Assembly (NCBI GenBank): GCA_009830035.1
Contig: SZZY01000006.1
Location: forward strand, 62,001 to 126,000
DNA length: 64,000 bases
Source of the DNA: Pantoea sp. Eser
Lineage (GTDB): Bacteria > Pseudomonadota > Gammaproteobacteria > Enterobacterales > Enterobacteriaceae
Direction of reading: 5' to 3'
The notes below the pieces were generated by a model. It searched no databases. It was not told where the DNA came from and was given only the letters and a program-made list of their open reading frames with translations. Position 1 is the first letter of the stretch, and every line of letters begins with the position of its first letter. This document shows, one piece after another, positions 43,075 through 52,194 of the stretch. Both the position numbers and the translations under genes were made by a program.

Positions 43075-43955
43075 TTTTCCTCGCGAAATTGTGGCTGTGG
43101 ACGACGACGATAGGCCCAAATCATCATGGCAATACCGGCGATAACCATCGGAACGGAGAGAATCTGTCCCATACTGATCCCGCCTTCAAACAGGCCAAGC
43201 TGGGCATCTGGCTGGCGGAAGAACTCGACTATAATACGGAATGCACCGTAGCCGATCAGGAACAGTCCAGAGACGCTGCCCATCGGGCGAGGCTTACGGA
43301 TAAACAGGTTGAGGATGATGAACAGCACCACCCCTTCCAGGATCAGTTCATAAATCTGCGAAGGATGACGCGGCAGGACGCCGTAGGTGTTGAGCAGCGC
43401 CTGATACTGCGGGTTGGTGGCGGCCAGCGCCACATCTTCGCTGCGTGAGCCAGGGAACAGCATGGCAAACGGGAAGCCCAGATCGACACGGCCCCACAGC
43501 TCGCCATTAATGAAGTTGCCGAGACGGCCCGCACCCAGACCAAATGGGATCAGTGGTGCGATGAAATCAGACACCTGGAAGAAGTTGCGCTTGGTACGGC
43601 GAGCGAACACCAGCATCACCACAATCACCCCGATCAGGCCACCGTGGAACGACATGCCGCCATCCCAGACTTTGAACAGATAGAGCGGATTTTCGAGGAA
43701 CAGCGGTAAATTGTAGAACAGCACGTAACCGATACGCCCACCCAGAAACACGCCGAGGAAACCGGCATACAGCAGGTTTTCCACTTCCTCTTTTTTCCAG
43801 CCGCTGCCGGGCTTATTGGCACGGCGCACCACCAGCCACATGGCGAAAACGAAGCCTACCAGATACATCAGACCGTACCAGTGCAGCGAAACCGGTCCGA
43901 TCGAGAAGATCACCGGATCGAACTGCGGAAATTCAATATAGCCGTTATTCATCAT
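43071..43955 (-). CDS. lgt: Prolipoprotein diacylglyceryl transferase
   Basis: Lgt transfers diacylglycerol from phosphatidylglycerol to the Cys of prolipoproteins, the first step of lipoprotein maturation, in the inner membrane. 294 aa with about seven membrane segments. Conserved parts: SFHGGLIG with the essential His and [16 protein letters not shown] (Lgt signature). Substrates in this window include MltA and YgdR. Confidence 0.97.
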   Translation of the reverse strand: MMNNGYIEFPQFDPVIFSIGPVSLHWYGLMYLVGFVFAMWLVVRRANKPGSGWKKEEVENLLYAGFLGVFLGGRIGYVLFYNLPLFLENPLYLFKVWDGGMSFHGGLIGVIVVMLVFARRTKRNFFQVSDFIAPLIPFGLGAGRLGNFINGELWGRVDLGFPFAMLFPGSRSEDVALAATNPQYQALLNTYGVLPRHPSQIYELILEGVVLFIILNLFIRKPRPMGSVSGLFLIGYGAFRIIVEFFRQPDAQLGLFEGGISMGQILSVPMVIAGIAMMIWAYRRRPQPQFREEK

Positions 43956-44073
43956 TCACCGTCTATTTTTCAGCCCTGAAAAAAAGGGCGTTAACAGGCA
44001 CATAAATTAAGGCTGCGCATCATAGCACAGCCGGTTTTGTCAGTTGACGCCGAAATGTAAACGCGGATAACGC

Positions 44074-46320
44074 TTAGCGGCCTCCTAGGATCAGCCCGCC
44101 CAGTCCACGACGCTCCATAAAGGTCGAAGCCAGATGACGCACCTCGGTGGCGGTATGCGCATTCATTCCCTGCTCACTCAACTTTTGTGTTTCTTCATGA
44201 TCCAGATGGCGCAGCAGGTATTTTACCCGCGGCACGTTTTTACCGTTCATGCTGAGATGGTGATAACCCATGCCCACCAGCAGCGCGACACACATCGGAT
44301 CGCCCGCCATTTCACCACACAGGCAGAGTTCCAGATTGGCCAGACGGGCTTCGTGGGCGATGGCGTGCAGCGCGCGCAGCATCGCCGGGTGCAGCGAGTC
44401 GTAAAGATTGGCCACGCGGGTGTTGTTGCGGTCCACCGCCAGCAGATACTGAGTCAGATCGTTGGTGCCGACTGAAACAAAATCCACGCGCGACGCCAGA
44501 TGCGGGATCATAAACAGCATCGACGGCACTTCAATCATGATGCCAATGCGCGGCGCGGGGATTGCATAGCCCAGCATCTCTTCCACTTCACGACCGGCGC
44601 GGTCGATCAGCCGTTTCGCTTCGTCGATCTCATCAATATGACTGATCATCGGCAGCAGAATGCTGAGATTGCCGGATGCCGCATTAGCCCGCAGCATCGC
44701 CCGGACCTGCACCAGGAAAATCTCCGGCTGGTCAAGCGTCAGGCGGATGCCGCGCCAGCCCAGGCAGGGATTCTCTTCGCTGATCGGCATGTAGGGCAGC
44801 TGTTTATCTGCCCCGACATCGAGGGTGCGCAGCGTGACTGGCTTGTTGTGAAACAGCTGCAACATGCCCTGATACTGCGCCACCTGCTCCTCTTCTGACG
44901 GGAAGCCATTATGCAGCATGAAGGGAATTTCGGTGCGATAGAGACCGATGCCGTCAACCCAGCTGCCCAGCGCCTGTTCATGCTCCGGACTTAAACCGGC
45001 ATTGAGCATCACCTGTATGCGCTCGCCGCTTTTCAGCTCACCCGGTTGGTCGACGCCCCCTTCCGCCATCTTGCTCAGCGCATTTTCTTCGCTGATCAGG
45101 CGCTGATACTCCTGCACCAGCACCGGTTCGGGATCGATTAACAGCTCGCCACGGTACCCATCGACGATCAGCAACCGTTTATTCAGCTGATGCGGCAGAA
45201 TATCGGCACCCATCACCGTCGGGATGCCCATGGCGCGCGTCAGGATCGCCGCGTGAGAGTTGGCCGCGCCGTCGCGCACCACTACCCCGGCCAGCCGTTC
45301 GTGCGGCAGTTCGGCCAGCGAGGTGGCGGTCAGCTCATCGGCCACCAGTACGAAGCGCTCCGGCCAGGCATTGGTGCCCACCAGCGAATCATCGAGGTGA
45401 AATAGCAGCCGCTGACCCAGCACCCGCAGATCGCCTGCGCGTTCCCGCAGATAGCTGTCGGTCAGCCGGGCGAACTGTTCGGCAAACTTCTCAATCACCT
45501 GTTTAACCGCCCACTCCGCCACCGATCCGCGTTCGATCTCATCGAACAGATCTTTCTTCAGCCGGGCATCGGTTAACAGGTGCGAGTAAAGGTCGAAGAT
45601 CGCCGCGCTCTCTTTCTGTACGCTGGCACTAAACCGTTTGCTGAAGCGGCGGAACTCGCTGGCGGCTTCGCTCATCGCGAGCGACAGACGTTCACGCTCA
45701 CGCTGAACGTCCAGCGTGGACGCGGCGGAAACCTGATCAAGCAGCGGCTGCGTCTCATCGACCCAGCCCGACGCCACCGCCACACCAGGTGCTGCCGCAA
45801 TCGCGCGCACCCGGGTCTGGCGGAACTGGCCAAACAGCTGCCCCATCTGCGATTGCGACAGCAGCGCCGCCATCTGCGTGGCCAGCGTCACCAGAAACGA
45901 TTCTTCGCTCTCATCGAACTGGCGATGTTCACGCTGCTGTACCACCAGCACGCCAAGCAACTGACGACGGCTGATAACAGGCACGCCGAGGAAGGAGCGG
46001 TAGCGCTCCTCTTTAACTGCGGGGATATATTTAAAGCTGGGGTGACTCTGCGCGTCGGCAAGGTTGATCGGCTCAGCCAGACGGCCGACTAACCCGACAA
46101 TACCTTCGTCAAACGCCAGCGTCACGGTGCGGCCGCGCGGCTTTTTCAGTCCGCGCGTCGCCATCAGGTAATAGCAGCGACGATCGTGATCGGCGAGATA
46201 AACGGAACAGACTTCCGTTTCCATCGCCAGACAGATCTCATTGACCAGAATGTCGAGTGCTTCATTCAGACGCGGTGCACTCGCCACTTTTTCTACAATT
46301 TCGCGCAACTGAGTGAGCAT
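44074..46320 (-). CDS. ptsP: Phosphoenolpyruvate-protein phosphotransferase PtsP (EI-Ntr)
   Basis: EI-Ntr starts the nitrogen PTS by phosphorylating NPr from PEP. 748 aa, the E. coli length. An N-terminal GAF domain (about residues 17-160), then the phospho-His domain with DGAANSHAAILTRAMGIP, then the PEP-binding barrel (LPMISHIDEI, GIMIEVPS, GTNDLTQYLLA, CGEMAGDP). It starts 12 bp after the rppH stop, so both are probably one transcript. Confidence 0.97.
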   Translation of the reverse strand: MLTQLREIVEKVASAPRLNEALDILVNEICLAMETEVCSVYLADHDRRCYYLMATRGLKKPRGRTVTLAFDEGIVGLVGRLAEPINLADAQSHPSFKYIPAVKEERYRSFLGVPVISRRQLLGVLVVQQREHRQFDESEESFLVTLATQMAALLSQSQMGQLFGQFRQTRVRAIAAAPGVAVASGWVDETQPLLDQVSAASTLDVQRERERLSLAMSEAASEFRRFSKRFSASVQKESAAIFDLYSHLLTDARLKKDLFDEIERGSVAEWAVKQVIEKFAEQFARLTDSYLRERAGDLRVLGQRLLFHLDDSLVGTNAWPERFVLVADELTATSLAELPHERLAGVVVRDGAANSHAAILTRAMGIPTVMGADILPHQLNKRLLIVDGYRGELLIDPEPVLVQEYQRLISEENALSKMAEGGVDQPGELKSGERIQVMLNAGLSPEHEQALGSWVDGIGLYRTEIPFMLHNGFPSEEEQVAQYQGMLQLFHNKPVTLRTLDVGADKQLPYMPISEENPCLGWRGIRLTLDQPEIFLVQVRAMLRANAASGNLSILLPMISHIDEIDEAKRLIDRAGREVEEMLGYAIPAPRIGIMIEVPSMLFMIPHLASRVDFVSVGTNDLTQYLLAVDRNNTRVANLYDSLHPAMLRALHAIAHEARLANLELCLCGEMAGDPMCVALLVGMGYHHLSMNGKNVPRVKYLLRHLDHEETQKLSEQGMNAHTATEVRHLASTFMERRGLGGLILGGR

Positions 46321-46332
46321 AAAGGGCGTGGC

Positions 46333-46860
46333 CTATCCTCTCTTACGTCGATGGGCAGGATTGTTTCGCTGCCCTGCACTCTCCTGCATAGACATCACCA
46401 CGCCAGCGAATTCCTTCATTACCCGACGATAAACGTCGCGTTTGAAGGAGACAACCTGACGCACCGGATACCACAAGCTCACCCATCGCCAGCCGTCGAA
46501 CTCAGGCGTGCTGCTGTGCTGCACATTGATACCCGCGTCATTAGACATTAACTGCAGAAGAAACCACTTTTGTTTCTGGCCGATACATACCGGCTTTGTG
46601 TCCCAACGCACCAAACGTTTTGGCAACTTGTAGCGCAACCAGTTACGGGTAGATGCAAGTATTCGAACATCTTTACGGTGCAACCCTACTTCTTCGAACA
46701 GTTCGCGATACATCGCCTGTTCAGCGGTTTCACCGGGATCGATGCCTCCCTGAGGAAATTGCCAGGAGTGCTGTCCAAAGCGCCTGGCCCATAACACTTG
46801 TCCTTGCCTGTTACAAATTACGATACCAACATTCGGGCGGTAGCCATCATCATCGATCAC
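46333..46860 (-). CDS. rppH: RNA pyrophosphohydrolase RppH
   Basis: RppH removes pyrophosphate from the 5' end of mRNAs and so triggers RNase E decay. 175 aa (176 in E. coli), GTG start at 46858-46860. The Nudix box [22 protein letters not shown] is split here as positions 38-60 with the key Glu residues present. No lesions. Confidence 0.96.
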   Translation of the reverse strand: MIDDDGYRPNVGIVICNRQGQVLWARRFGQHSWQFPQGGIDPGETAEQAMYRELFEEVGLHRKDVRILASTRNWLRYKLPKRLVRWDTKPVCIGQKQKWFLLQLMSNDAGINVQHSSTPEFDGWRWVSLWYPVRQVVSFKRDVYRRVMKEFAGVVMSMQESAGQRNNPAHRRKRG

Positions 46861-47029
46861 CGGACTACCTCAAAGCTAAATTTGAATAGCCTGATTGTTT
46901 CACACTCCTTACAGGCGGTAAACCACTGGATTCGCCGGGGTGTTAAGCGCAAAACTTCAGGATAACTCACAGAGAAGCCGGTAGTTATAAACAATCGGGG
47001 TCAGAAAAAGCGATCTTATTTACCTTTTC

Positions 47030-47038
47030 TGTGGATAG
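47030..47038 (-). promoter_or_regulatory. DnaA box (one mismatch)
   Basis: CTATCCACA on the minus strand, one base from the consensus TTATCCACA. A sequence loosely like the oriC 13-mer (GATCTTATTT) lies directly before it at 47011-47020. Confidence 0.5.
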
Positions 47039-47226
47039 CTTTGTGCAGAACGCGGGAGTTAACTGAATAACCTTGCCGGACGCCTCTGCGGTACGAAAAA
47101 GAGAAAAATCACTATAATTATGATTAATATAATAAAAATAAGATAACTGATAAATCGCGATCAGGCTAAACGACCGATCAAACCGTCCACTCCTTACAGT
47201 TGAGTGAATTTTAACCTCCTGACATC

Positions 47227-47235
47227 TTATCCACA
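47227..47235 (+). promoter_or_regulatory. DnaA box (perfect)
   Basis: TTATCCACA, an exact match to the strong DnaA-binding 9-mer, followed by A. Confidence 0.65.
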
Positions 47236-47345
47236 ACGAATCGCTCAGCCTTAGGCCAGAGCGGGCAAATTATGGTCAAAAGTGCGAAAGTCAAGGCTGT
47301 AAATGGAACCAGTACCGCACAGCCAGGCCGGTTATCCCATTTTTC

Positions 47346-47354
47346 TGTGGATAA
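47346..47354 (-). promoter_or_regulatory. DnaA box (perfect)
   Basis: TTATCCACA on the minus strand, 111 bp from the previous box in opposite orientation. It lies inside one arm of the hairpin at 47328-47359. Confidence 0.65.
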
Positions 47355-47545
47355 CCCGGTATGAGATCCTGTTCATTGTTGCGGGTAAGTTGGGATAACC
47401 TGAAGCGTCCCATAATATTGCCAGGGTCAATACGTAAAAAAAGCACGATCTATCATGTTATTATCCCCGCTCAGCACGCTGAATATTTCGGGTAAAACCG
47501 CCGTGCGACATCCTGTACATTTTTTGAGCAATGCGAGTCATCAAT

Positions 47546-48223
47546 ATGAACTACCTGCCAGCACCGCCTGAAGATGAAGCCGCCCTGCTGGCCAGGGCGC
47601 AGGATTTAGCCGGGTTAACGCTGGAAACGCTGGCCGAACGGGCGGGCCTGACGATGCCTGCCGATCTGAAACGCGATAAAGGCTGGGTGGGTATGCTGCT
47701 GGAATTGCATCTCGGGGCCAGCGCCGGCAGCAAAGCCGAACAGGACTTCGCCCATCTCGGCATTGAGCTGAAAACCATCCCGATTGATGCCAGTGGCAAA
47801 CCGCTGGAAACCACCTTTGTCTGCGTCGTCCCGCTCACCGGTAACAGTGGCGTCACCTGGCAGACCAGCCACGTGCGACACAAACTGGCGCGGGTATTGT
47901 GGATCCCGGTTGAGGGCCAGCGGGACATTCCGCTGCGGCAGCGCCGGGTCGGCGCGCCGCTACTCTGGAGCCCAAGCGCAGAAGAAGATGAGATGCTGCG
48001 GCAGGACTGGGAAGAGCTGATGGATATGATCGTGCTGGGTAGGATTGAGCAGATCACTGCCCGGCACGGCGCCTGGCTGCAAATCCGTCCCAAAGCAGCC
48101 AACAATAAAGCACTGACCGAAGGAATTGGCGATCGGGGCCAACCGATCCTAACCTTACCGCGCGGTTTCTACCTGAAAAAAAGTTTTACCGGACCGCTGC
48201 TGGCGCGCCACTTCCTGCTTTAA
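47546..48223 (+). CDS. mutH: DNA mismatch repair endonuclease MutH
   Basis: MutH nicks the unmethylated strand at hemimethylated GATC sites after activation by MutS and MutL. 225 aa from the ATG at 47546; an in-frame ATG at 47531 would give 230 aa, closer to E. coli (229), so the start is open. The catalytic D-E-K set lies in [24 protein letters not shown]-like and [13 protein letters not shown] parts match the family. No lesions, so the excess of small indels in the window is not explained by loss of mutH itself. Confidence 0.95.
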   Translation: MNYLPAPPEDEAALLARAQDLAGLTLETLAERAGLTMPADLKRDKGWVGMLLELHLGASAGSKAEQDFAHLGIELKTIPIDASGKPLETTFVCVVPLTGNSGVTWQTSHVRHKLARVLWIPVEGQRDIPLRQRRVGAPLLWSPSAEEDEMLRQDWEELMDMIVLGRIEQITARHGAWLQIRPKAANNKALTEGIGDRGQPILTLPRGFYLKKSFTGPLLARHFLL

Positions 48224-48322
48224 CAATGACATTCTGATCTGATGTGGCGCAATTTTGTGGGAGAGAAGCAAATTCAGTGCATATAATCCCCGTTTAATTT
48301 TCGTTTAGGATTGAATGTAGGT

Positions 48323-49033
48323 ATGTTTGAGTGGATTGCCGATCCCAACGCCTGGCTGGCACTTGGAACCCTGACCATCCTTGAGGTGGTGCTGGGTATT
48401 GATAACATTATTTTCCTGTCGTTAGTGGTCGCTAAACTGCCAAAGCATCAACAAGCCAGCGCGCGCCGTATCGGTTTGTTGGGCGCAATGTTAATGCGTC
48501 TGGCCCTGCTGGCCTCTATTGCCTGGGTCGCCCAACTGACGAATCCGCTGTTTACCCTGATGGACCATGCGTTCTCTGCCCGCGATCTGATCCTGCTGTC
48601 TGGTGGTCTGTTCCTGCTGTGGAAATCGAGCATAGAGATCCACGAAACCATCGAAGGTAACGAAGCGGAACAAAGATCCAACGTCCATTCGTTCCTTGGT
48701 GCGATCGTGCAGATCATGCTGCTGGATATTATTTTCAGCCTCGATTCGGTGATTACCGCCATCGGCCTCTCCGATCATCTGTTTATCATGATGGCAGCGG
48801 TGGTGATTGCGGTGCTGATGATGATGTTCGCTGCCCGCAGCATTGGTGAGTTCGTTGAGCGCCATCCGTCGGTCAAAATGCTGGCGTTAGCCTTCCTGAT
48901 TCTGGTCGGTTTCACCCTGATTCTGGAGAGTTTCGCGGTGCATGTACCAAAAGGTTACATTTATTTCGCCATGTTCTTCTCAATGGCGGTTGAGTGCCTT
49001 AACCTGATGCGCAGTAAGAAAAAAACCGCATAG
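48323..49033 (+). CDS. ygdQ: TerC family membrane protein YgdQ
   Basis: An inner-membrane protein of the TerC family, 236 aa from the ATG at 48323 (237 in E. coli), with about seven membrane segments and the family motifs EVVLGIDNIIFLS and LLDIIFSLDSVITA. Relatives are implicated in metal ion handling; the function of YgdQ is not settled. It ends in TAG and is followed by an intrinsic terminator. Confidence 0.93.
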   Translation: MFEWIADPNAWLALGTLTILEVVLGIDNIIFLSLVVAKLPKHQQASARRIGLLGAMLMRLALLASIAWVAQLTNPLFTLMDHAFSARDLILLSGGLFLLWKSSIEIHETIEGNEAEQRSNVHSFLGAIVQIMLLDIIFSLDSVITAIGLSDHLFIMMAAVVIAVLMMMFAARSIGEFVERHPSVKMLALAFLILVGFTLILESFAVHVPKGYIYFAMFFSMAVECLNLMRSKKKTA

Positions 49034-49041
49034 AAATGTCA

Positions 49042-49067
49042 AGGGCGAGCGTGCTCGCCCGCAAATT
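49042..49067 (+). terminator. ygdQ terminator
   Basis: GGGCGAG-CGTG-CTCGCCC stem-loop (49042-49059) followed by GCAAATTTT, nine bases after the ygdQ stop. Confidence 0.65.
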
Positions 49068-49151
49068 TTCAGATTCCTACGATTAACCCGGCCGGCAAAA
49101 CAATTTATTATTACACTTTTTGCAGTCGATGATGTGTGGAGATGAGGCGTG

Positions 49152-49370
49152 ATGAAAGGATGGGCAGGTATCGCCATTGTGGCACTAACCGCAGCGATGT
49201 TAAGCGGATGCAGTTCTGATTATGTGATGGCAACGAAAGATGGCCGGATGATGATGACCGAAGGTAAGCCGACCATTGATAAAGAGACCGGGCTGGTGCA
49301 GTACACCGATCAGTCGGGTCACGCAGTACAGATTAACGGCGATGAGGTTTCGACCATCATTGAACGCTAA
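49152..49370 (+). CDS. ygdR: Small lipoprotein YgdR (DUF903)
   Basis: A 72-aa lipoprotein, the E. coli length, with signal peptide and lipobox MLSGC near residues 15-19, then [20 protein letters not shown] and a short SH3-like beta domain ending [12 protein letters not shown] at 49152 chosen over GTG at 49149. Function unknown. In E. coli ygdI is a paralogue; ygdI is expected near gcvA and is missing here. Confidence 0.92.
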   Translation: MKGWAGIAIVALTAAMLSGCSSDYVMATKDGRMMMTEGKPTIDKETGLVQYTDQSGHAVQINGDEVSTIIER

Positions 49371-49383
49371 GTGAGAAATTGTC

Positions 49384-49418
49384 TCGCCTGCCACAGATTC
49401 CCCACTGGCAGGCGATTT
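49384..49418 (+). terminator. ygdR terminator
   Basis: A perfect 10-bp stem TCGCCTGCCA/TGGCAGGCGA (49384-49393, 49406-49415) with a 12-base loop, followed by TTTCC, 14 bases after the ygdR stop. Confidence 0.7.
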
Positions 49419-49510
49419 CCCCGACTTTTCCCCCTTCCTTCCCCGCCATTGCTCGCGCTATAGTCCCTGAGGACACAACATTCCATTCCATAAAGAAAAG
49501 GAAGCTGGCA

Positions 49511-50548
49511 ATGCACTATCATCGTATTCCCCATAGCACGCTGGAAGTGAGTCAGCTGGGGTTGGGCACCATGACGTTTGGCGAGCAGAACAGTGAAGCC
49601 GACGCCCATGCCCAGCTGGATTTGGCTATTCGTTCCGGCATTAATTTCATTGATACCGCCCAAATGTATCCGGTACCGCCGCGTCCGGAAATCCATGGTC
49701 TGACCGAACAGTACATTGGCAGCTGGCTGAAGCAGCGCGGCAGCCGTGACAAAATAATTCTGGCAAGCAAAGTGTCGGTGCCCGTCGCGCGGTAATGATG
49801 CGCGCCCTAACATGGCGCTGGACCGCAAGAACATCCGTGAAGCGCTGGATGCCAACCTGAAACGCCTAAATACCGACTGTCTCGATCTTTATCAGCTGCA
49901 CTGGCCGCAACGTCAGACCAACTATTTTGGCAAGCTTGGGCTATCAGTACAGTGAAACCACCGCCCAGGTGACACTGCTGGAGACGCTGGAAGCGCTGAC
50001 CGAGCAGGTTCGCGCCGGTAAGATTCTCTATATCGGGGTGTCGAATGAAACCGAATGGGGCATGATGCGCTATCTGCAACTGGCGGAGAAGCATGAACTG
50101 CCGCGCATCATCGGCATCCAGAATCCGTACAGCCTGCTGAACCGCAGCTTTGAAGTGGGTCTGTCCGAAATCAGCCAGCATGAAGGGGTTGAATTGCTGG
50201 CCTACTCCAGCCTGGCGTTCGGTACCCTGAGCGGTAAGTATCTGAATGGCGCGCAGCCTGCCGGTGCCCGTAATACCCTGTTCAGTCGCTTTACCCGCTA
50301 CAGCGGCGAGCAGTCGCAGCAGGCGATTGCCGAGTATGTGGCATTAGCCCGCCAGCACCAGATTGATCCGTCACAGATGGCGCTGGCCTATGTGCGTCAG
50401 CAGCCGTTTGTTGCCAGCACCCTGCTCGGCGCGACCATGCTTGAGCAGCTGCAGACCAACATCGACAGCATTCAATCTGACGTTAAATGCAGAGATTCTG
50501 GAAGGCATTGAGGCGATCCACCGTCGTTATACCTATCCGGCACCCTGA
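49511..50548 (+). pseudogene. tas: Tas aldo/keto reductase, three frameshifts
   Basis: Tas is an NADP(H)-dependent aldo/keto reductase (346 aa) found in E. coli as a multicopy suppressor of tyrosine auxotrophy. The start MHYHRIPHSTLEVSQLGLGTMTFG is intact, as is the catalytic-Tyr region (DTAQMYPVPP). Lesions: an extra base near 49778 in the codons for KVSGPSRGND; an extra T near 49936 (AAGCTTGGG for AAGCTGGG); an extra A near 50476 (ATTCAATCTG for ATTCATCTG). The end matches E. coli (RRYTYPAP, TGA 50546-50548). Confidence 0.94.
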
Positions 50549-50588
50549 GCCCTCCGCTGCCGGTCGCCACGGGTACGGCTGGCACACC

Positions 50589-51032
50589 TTATAAATCCCG
50601 ATAATAGAGCTGCACGCGCTTATCGGGATACTCCAGCGCCTCGCCCTGAGGCTGCCAGCCAAAGCGGTCATAGCAGCCGCCAAAGGTCGACCACAACCAC
50701 AACCGCGAATACCCCTGTGCCTGCGCAATCACCCGCTGCTGCAATGCATCGCTGACGCCTTTACCGCGCGCGGGCGCATCGACATAGAGTGCCGCCAGCC
50801 ACGGGAAAAGATCCTGACGGCTGATCAGATCGCAACGCCAGAAACCTGCTGTGCCGATCGCCTTGCCCGCCTCGACGGCGACAAACGTGACCGGGAAATC
50901 GGCTCCGCTCAGGCTGCTGGCGACGATGCTGGCGAAGAAGTCACGGCTGTTGGGTTCGCCGAAAGCGCGCCACTGCCATTCGGTAATCTGATCGGCAAAA
51001 TGGGGCACGGCGCTGAGCGGCATAATATCCAT
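50589..51032 (-). CDS. GNAT family N-acetyltransferase
   Basis: 147 aa with a GNAT fold: ALYVDAPARGKGVSDALQQRV carries the acetyl-CoA-binding R/Q-x-x-G-x-G/A motif (ARGKGV). GFWRCDLISRQDLFPWLAALYV precedes it. The acceptor is unknown. The ATG shares its last base with the stop of the upstream regulator gene, so the two are translationally coupled. No lesions. Confidence 0.85.
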   Translation of the reverse strand: MDIMPLSAVPHFADQITEWQWRAFGEPNSRDFFASIVASSLSGADFPVTFVAVEAGKAIGTAGFWRCDLISRQDLFPWLAALYVDAPARGKGVSDALQQRVIAQAQGYSRLWLWSTFGGCYDRFGWQPQGEALEYPDKRVQLYYRDL

Positions 51033-51799
51033 TACATCAGTTTCCCCTGGAAGATTGGCAACGAATCAAACAGGTAGCCGTCGAAGTCAGGCGCATCCGC
51101 ATCGGACAGCTCAAGCAGGGTATTTTTCACCTTTTCAAGATGCTGCCAGGTGGCCTGCCATGCGCCCATCACATCGCGGCGACGCAGCGCGGCCAGAATG
51201 GTCTGGTGATCGCCCAGCCATTTCAGGCGGTAGGCGCGGGTTTCAAACTGGGGGCGCAGCTGCTGCCACAGCGGGCTGCTGTCGTGATGACGCCAGATGC
51301 TGGTAACGGTGTCGAGCAGCAGGTGAAATAACTTGTTGTTATCCTGGCTGCTGTCGTTGGCGGCGATGGCGCGCTGCTCCTGCTCCAGCGTGCGGCTCAG
51401 GTTTTCAATATCCGCCTTGGTGGCCATTTTAGAGGCAAACGCGGCGATGTTGCTCTCCAGCAGCTGACGCGCCTGCAGCATTTCGAACGGGCCGACATCG
51501 CTGCGGAAAAAGGCCTCTTCTTCATCATCATCGCTGGCGGAGGGAATGCGCATCACATAGACGCCGGAACTCTGGCGAATATCCACCGTCCCTTCCAGCT
51601 CCAGCATTAATAGCGCTTCGAGGACGATGGTCCGGCTGACGCCCCAGGTTTCAGCCAGCTGGCGTTCAGGCGACAGGCGCGATCCCACCGGATAGTGTCC
51701 GTCGCTGATTTGCTGGCGCAGATGCTGACCAATTTCCTGATACTGCTTTTTTTCTTGCGGCGCTTCGGCTTTGTCCACGCTGTCACCCTTTGCAATCAT
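51032..51799 (-). CDS. GntR/FCD transcriptional regulator, UxuR-like
   Basis: 255 aa from the ATG at 51797-51799. The N-terminal winged helix (residues about 20-85: LRQQISDGHYPVGSRLSPERQLAETWGVSRT) and C-terminal FCD domain (GPFEMLQARQLLESNIAAFA, WLGDHQTILAAL) resemble E. coli UxuR/ExuR. Relative to those proteins about ten residues are missing after KLFHLLL, where they read FHLAIAEATHNSML, a helix of the ligand pocket. The frame is kept. By position it could regulate the adjacent PTS/glucosidase operon or a hexuronate-type pathway elsewhere. The deletion may leave a DNA-binding protein that no longer senses its ligand. Confidence 0.85.
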   Translation of the reverse strand: MIAKGDSVDKAEAPQEKKQYQEIGQHLRQQISDGHYPVGSRLSPERQLAETWGVSRTIVLEALLMLELEGTVDIRQSSGVYVMRIPSASDDDEEEAFFRSDVGPFEMLQARQLLESNIAAFASKMATKADIENLSRTLEQEQRAIAANDSSQDNNKLFHLLLDTVTSIWRHHDSSPLWQQLRPQFETRAYRLKWLGDHQTILAALRRRDVMGAWQATWQHLEKVKNTLLELSDADAPDFDGYLFDSLPIFQGKLM

Positions 51800-51873
51800 T
51801 GCGCTAACTGCATTGCCGCCGTTCCCTGCGCGACAATGCCTGCGAGCCAGAGAAGTGACCCGCAAACTGAGAC

Positions 51874-52194
51874 TCAGTGTATCAAAGCCAGCGCCTGATC
51901 GAGTACCTTTGCGCCATTCAGGGTGCCATAGGCAACCGAATCGATTACCGCAATCGGCAACTGGTAGCTGTCGGTCAGTTTTTTGTTCGCTTCCAGCTTA
52001 AAGCGCACCTGCGGCCCCAGCAGCACCGCCACCACCTCGTTACCGTAATTTTGCAGCTCCTCACTGAGGTTCTGCTCGGGAATGGCGTAGATGTGGAAGG
52101 CTAATCCGCGCGCGGCAGCCTCTTTTTCCATTCGCGTCACCACCATTGATGTCGACATGCCTGCGGCACAGGCCAGCACAATACGTTTCATCAT
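51874..52194 (-). CDS. PTS EIIB, lactose/cellobiose family
   Basis: 106-aa cytoplasmic EIIB domain that passes phosphate to a beta-glucoside or chitobiose-type sugar. The phosphorylated Cys is in the P-loop-like LACAAGMSTS (Cys9). GPQVRFKL and VAYGTLNG are typical. The gene is intact, but its IIC and IIA partners are broken, so transport through this system is not expected. The start overlaps the end of the glucosidase gene by 4 bp. Confidence 0.88.
   Translation of the reverse strand: MMKRIVLACAAGMSTSMVVTRMEKEAAARGLAFHIYAIPEQNLSEELQNYGNEVVAVLLGPQVRFKLEANKKLTDSYQLPIAVIDSVAYGTLNGAKVLDQALALIH

Larger units (their letters stand above)
46861..47530. promoter_or_regulatory. rppH-mutH intergenic region with DnaA boxes
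   Basis: A 670-bp spacer between the divergent rppH and mutH starts. It holds both promoters. Three DnaA boxes (listed separately), an AT-rich stretch at about 47095-47160 in an otherwise GC-rich genome, and a hairpin (CCGGTTATCC 47328-47337 with GGATAACCCGG 47349-47359) are visible. No credible gene was found; an 83-codon minus-strand frame at 46985-47236 has no recognisable similarity. Confidence 0.5.
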
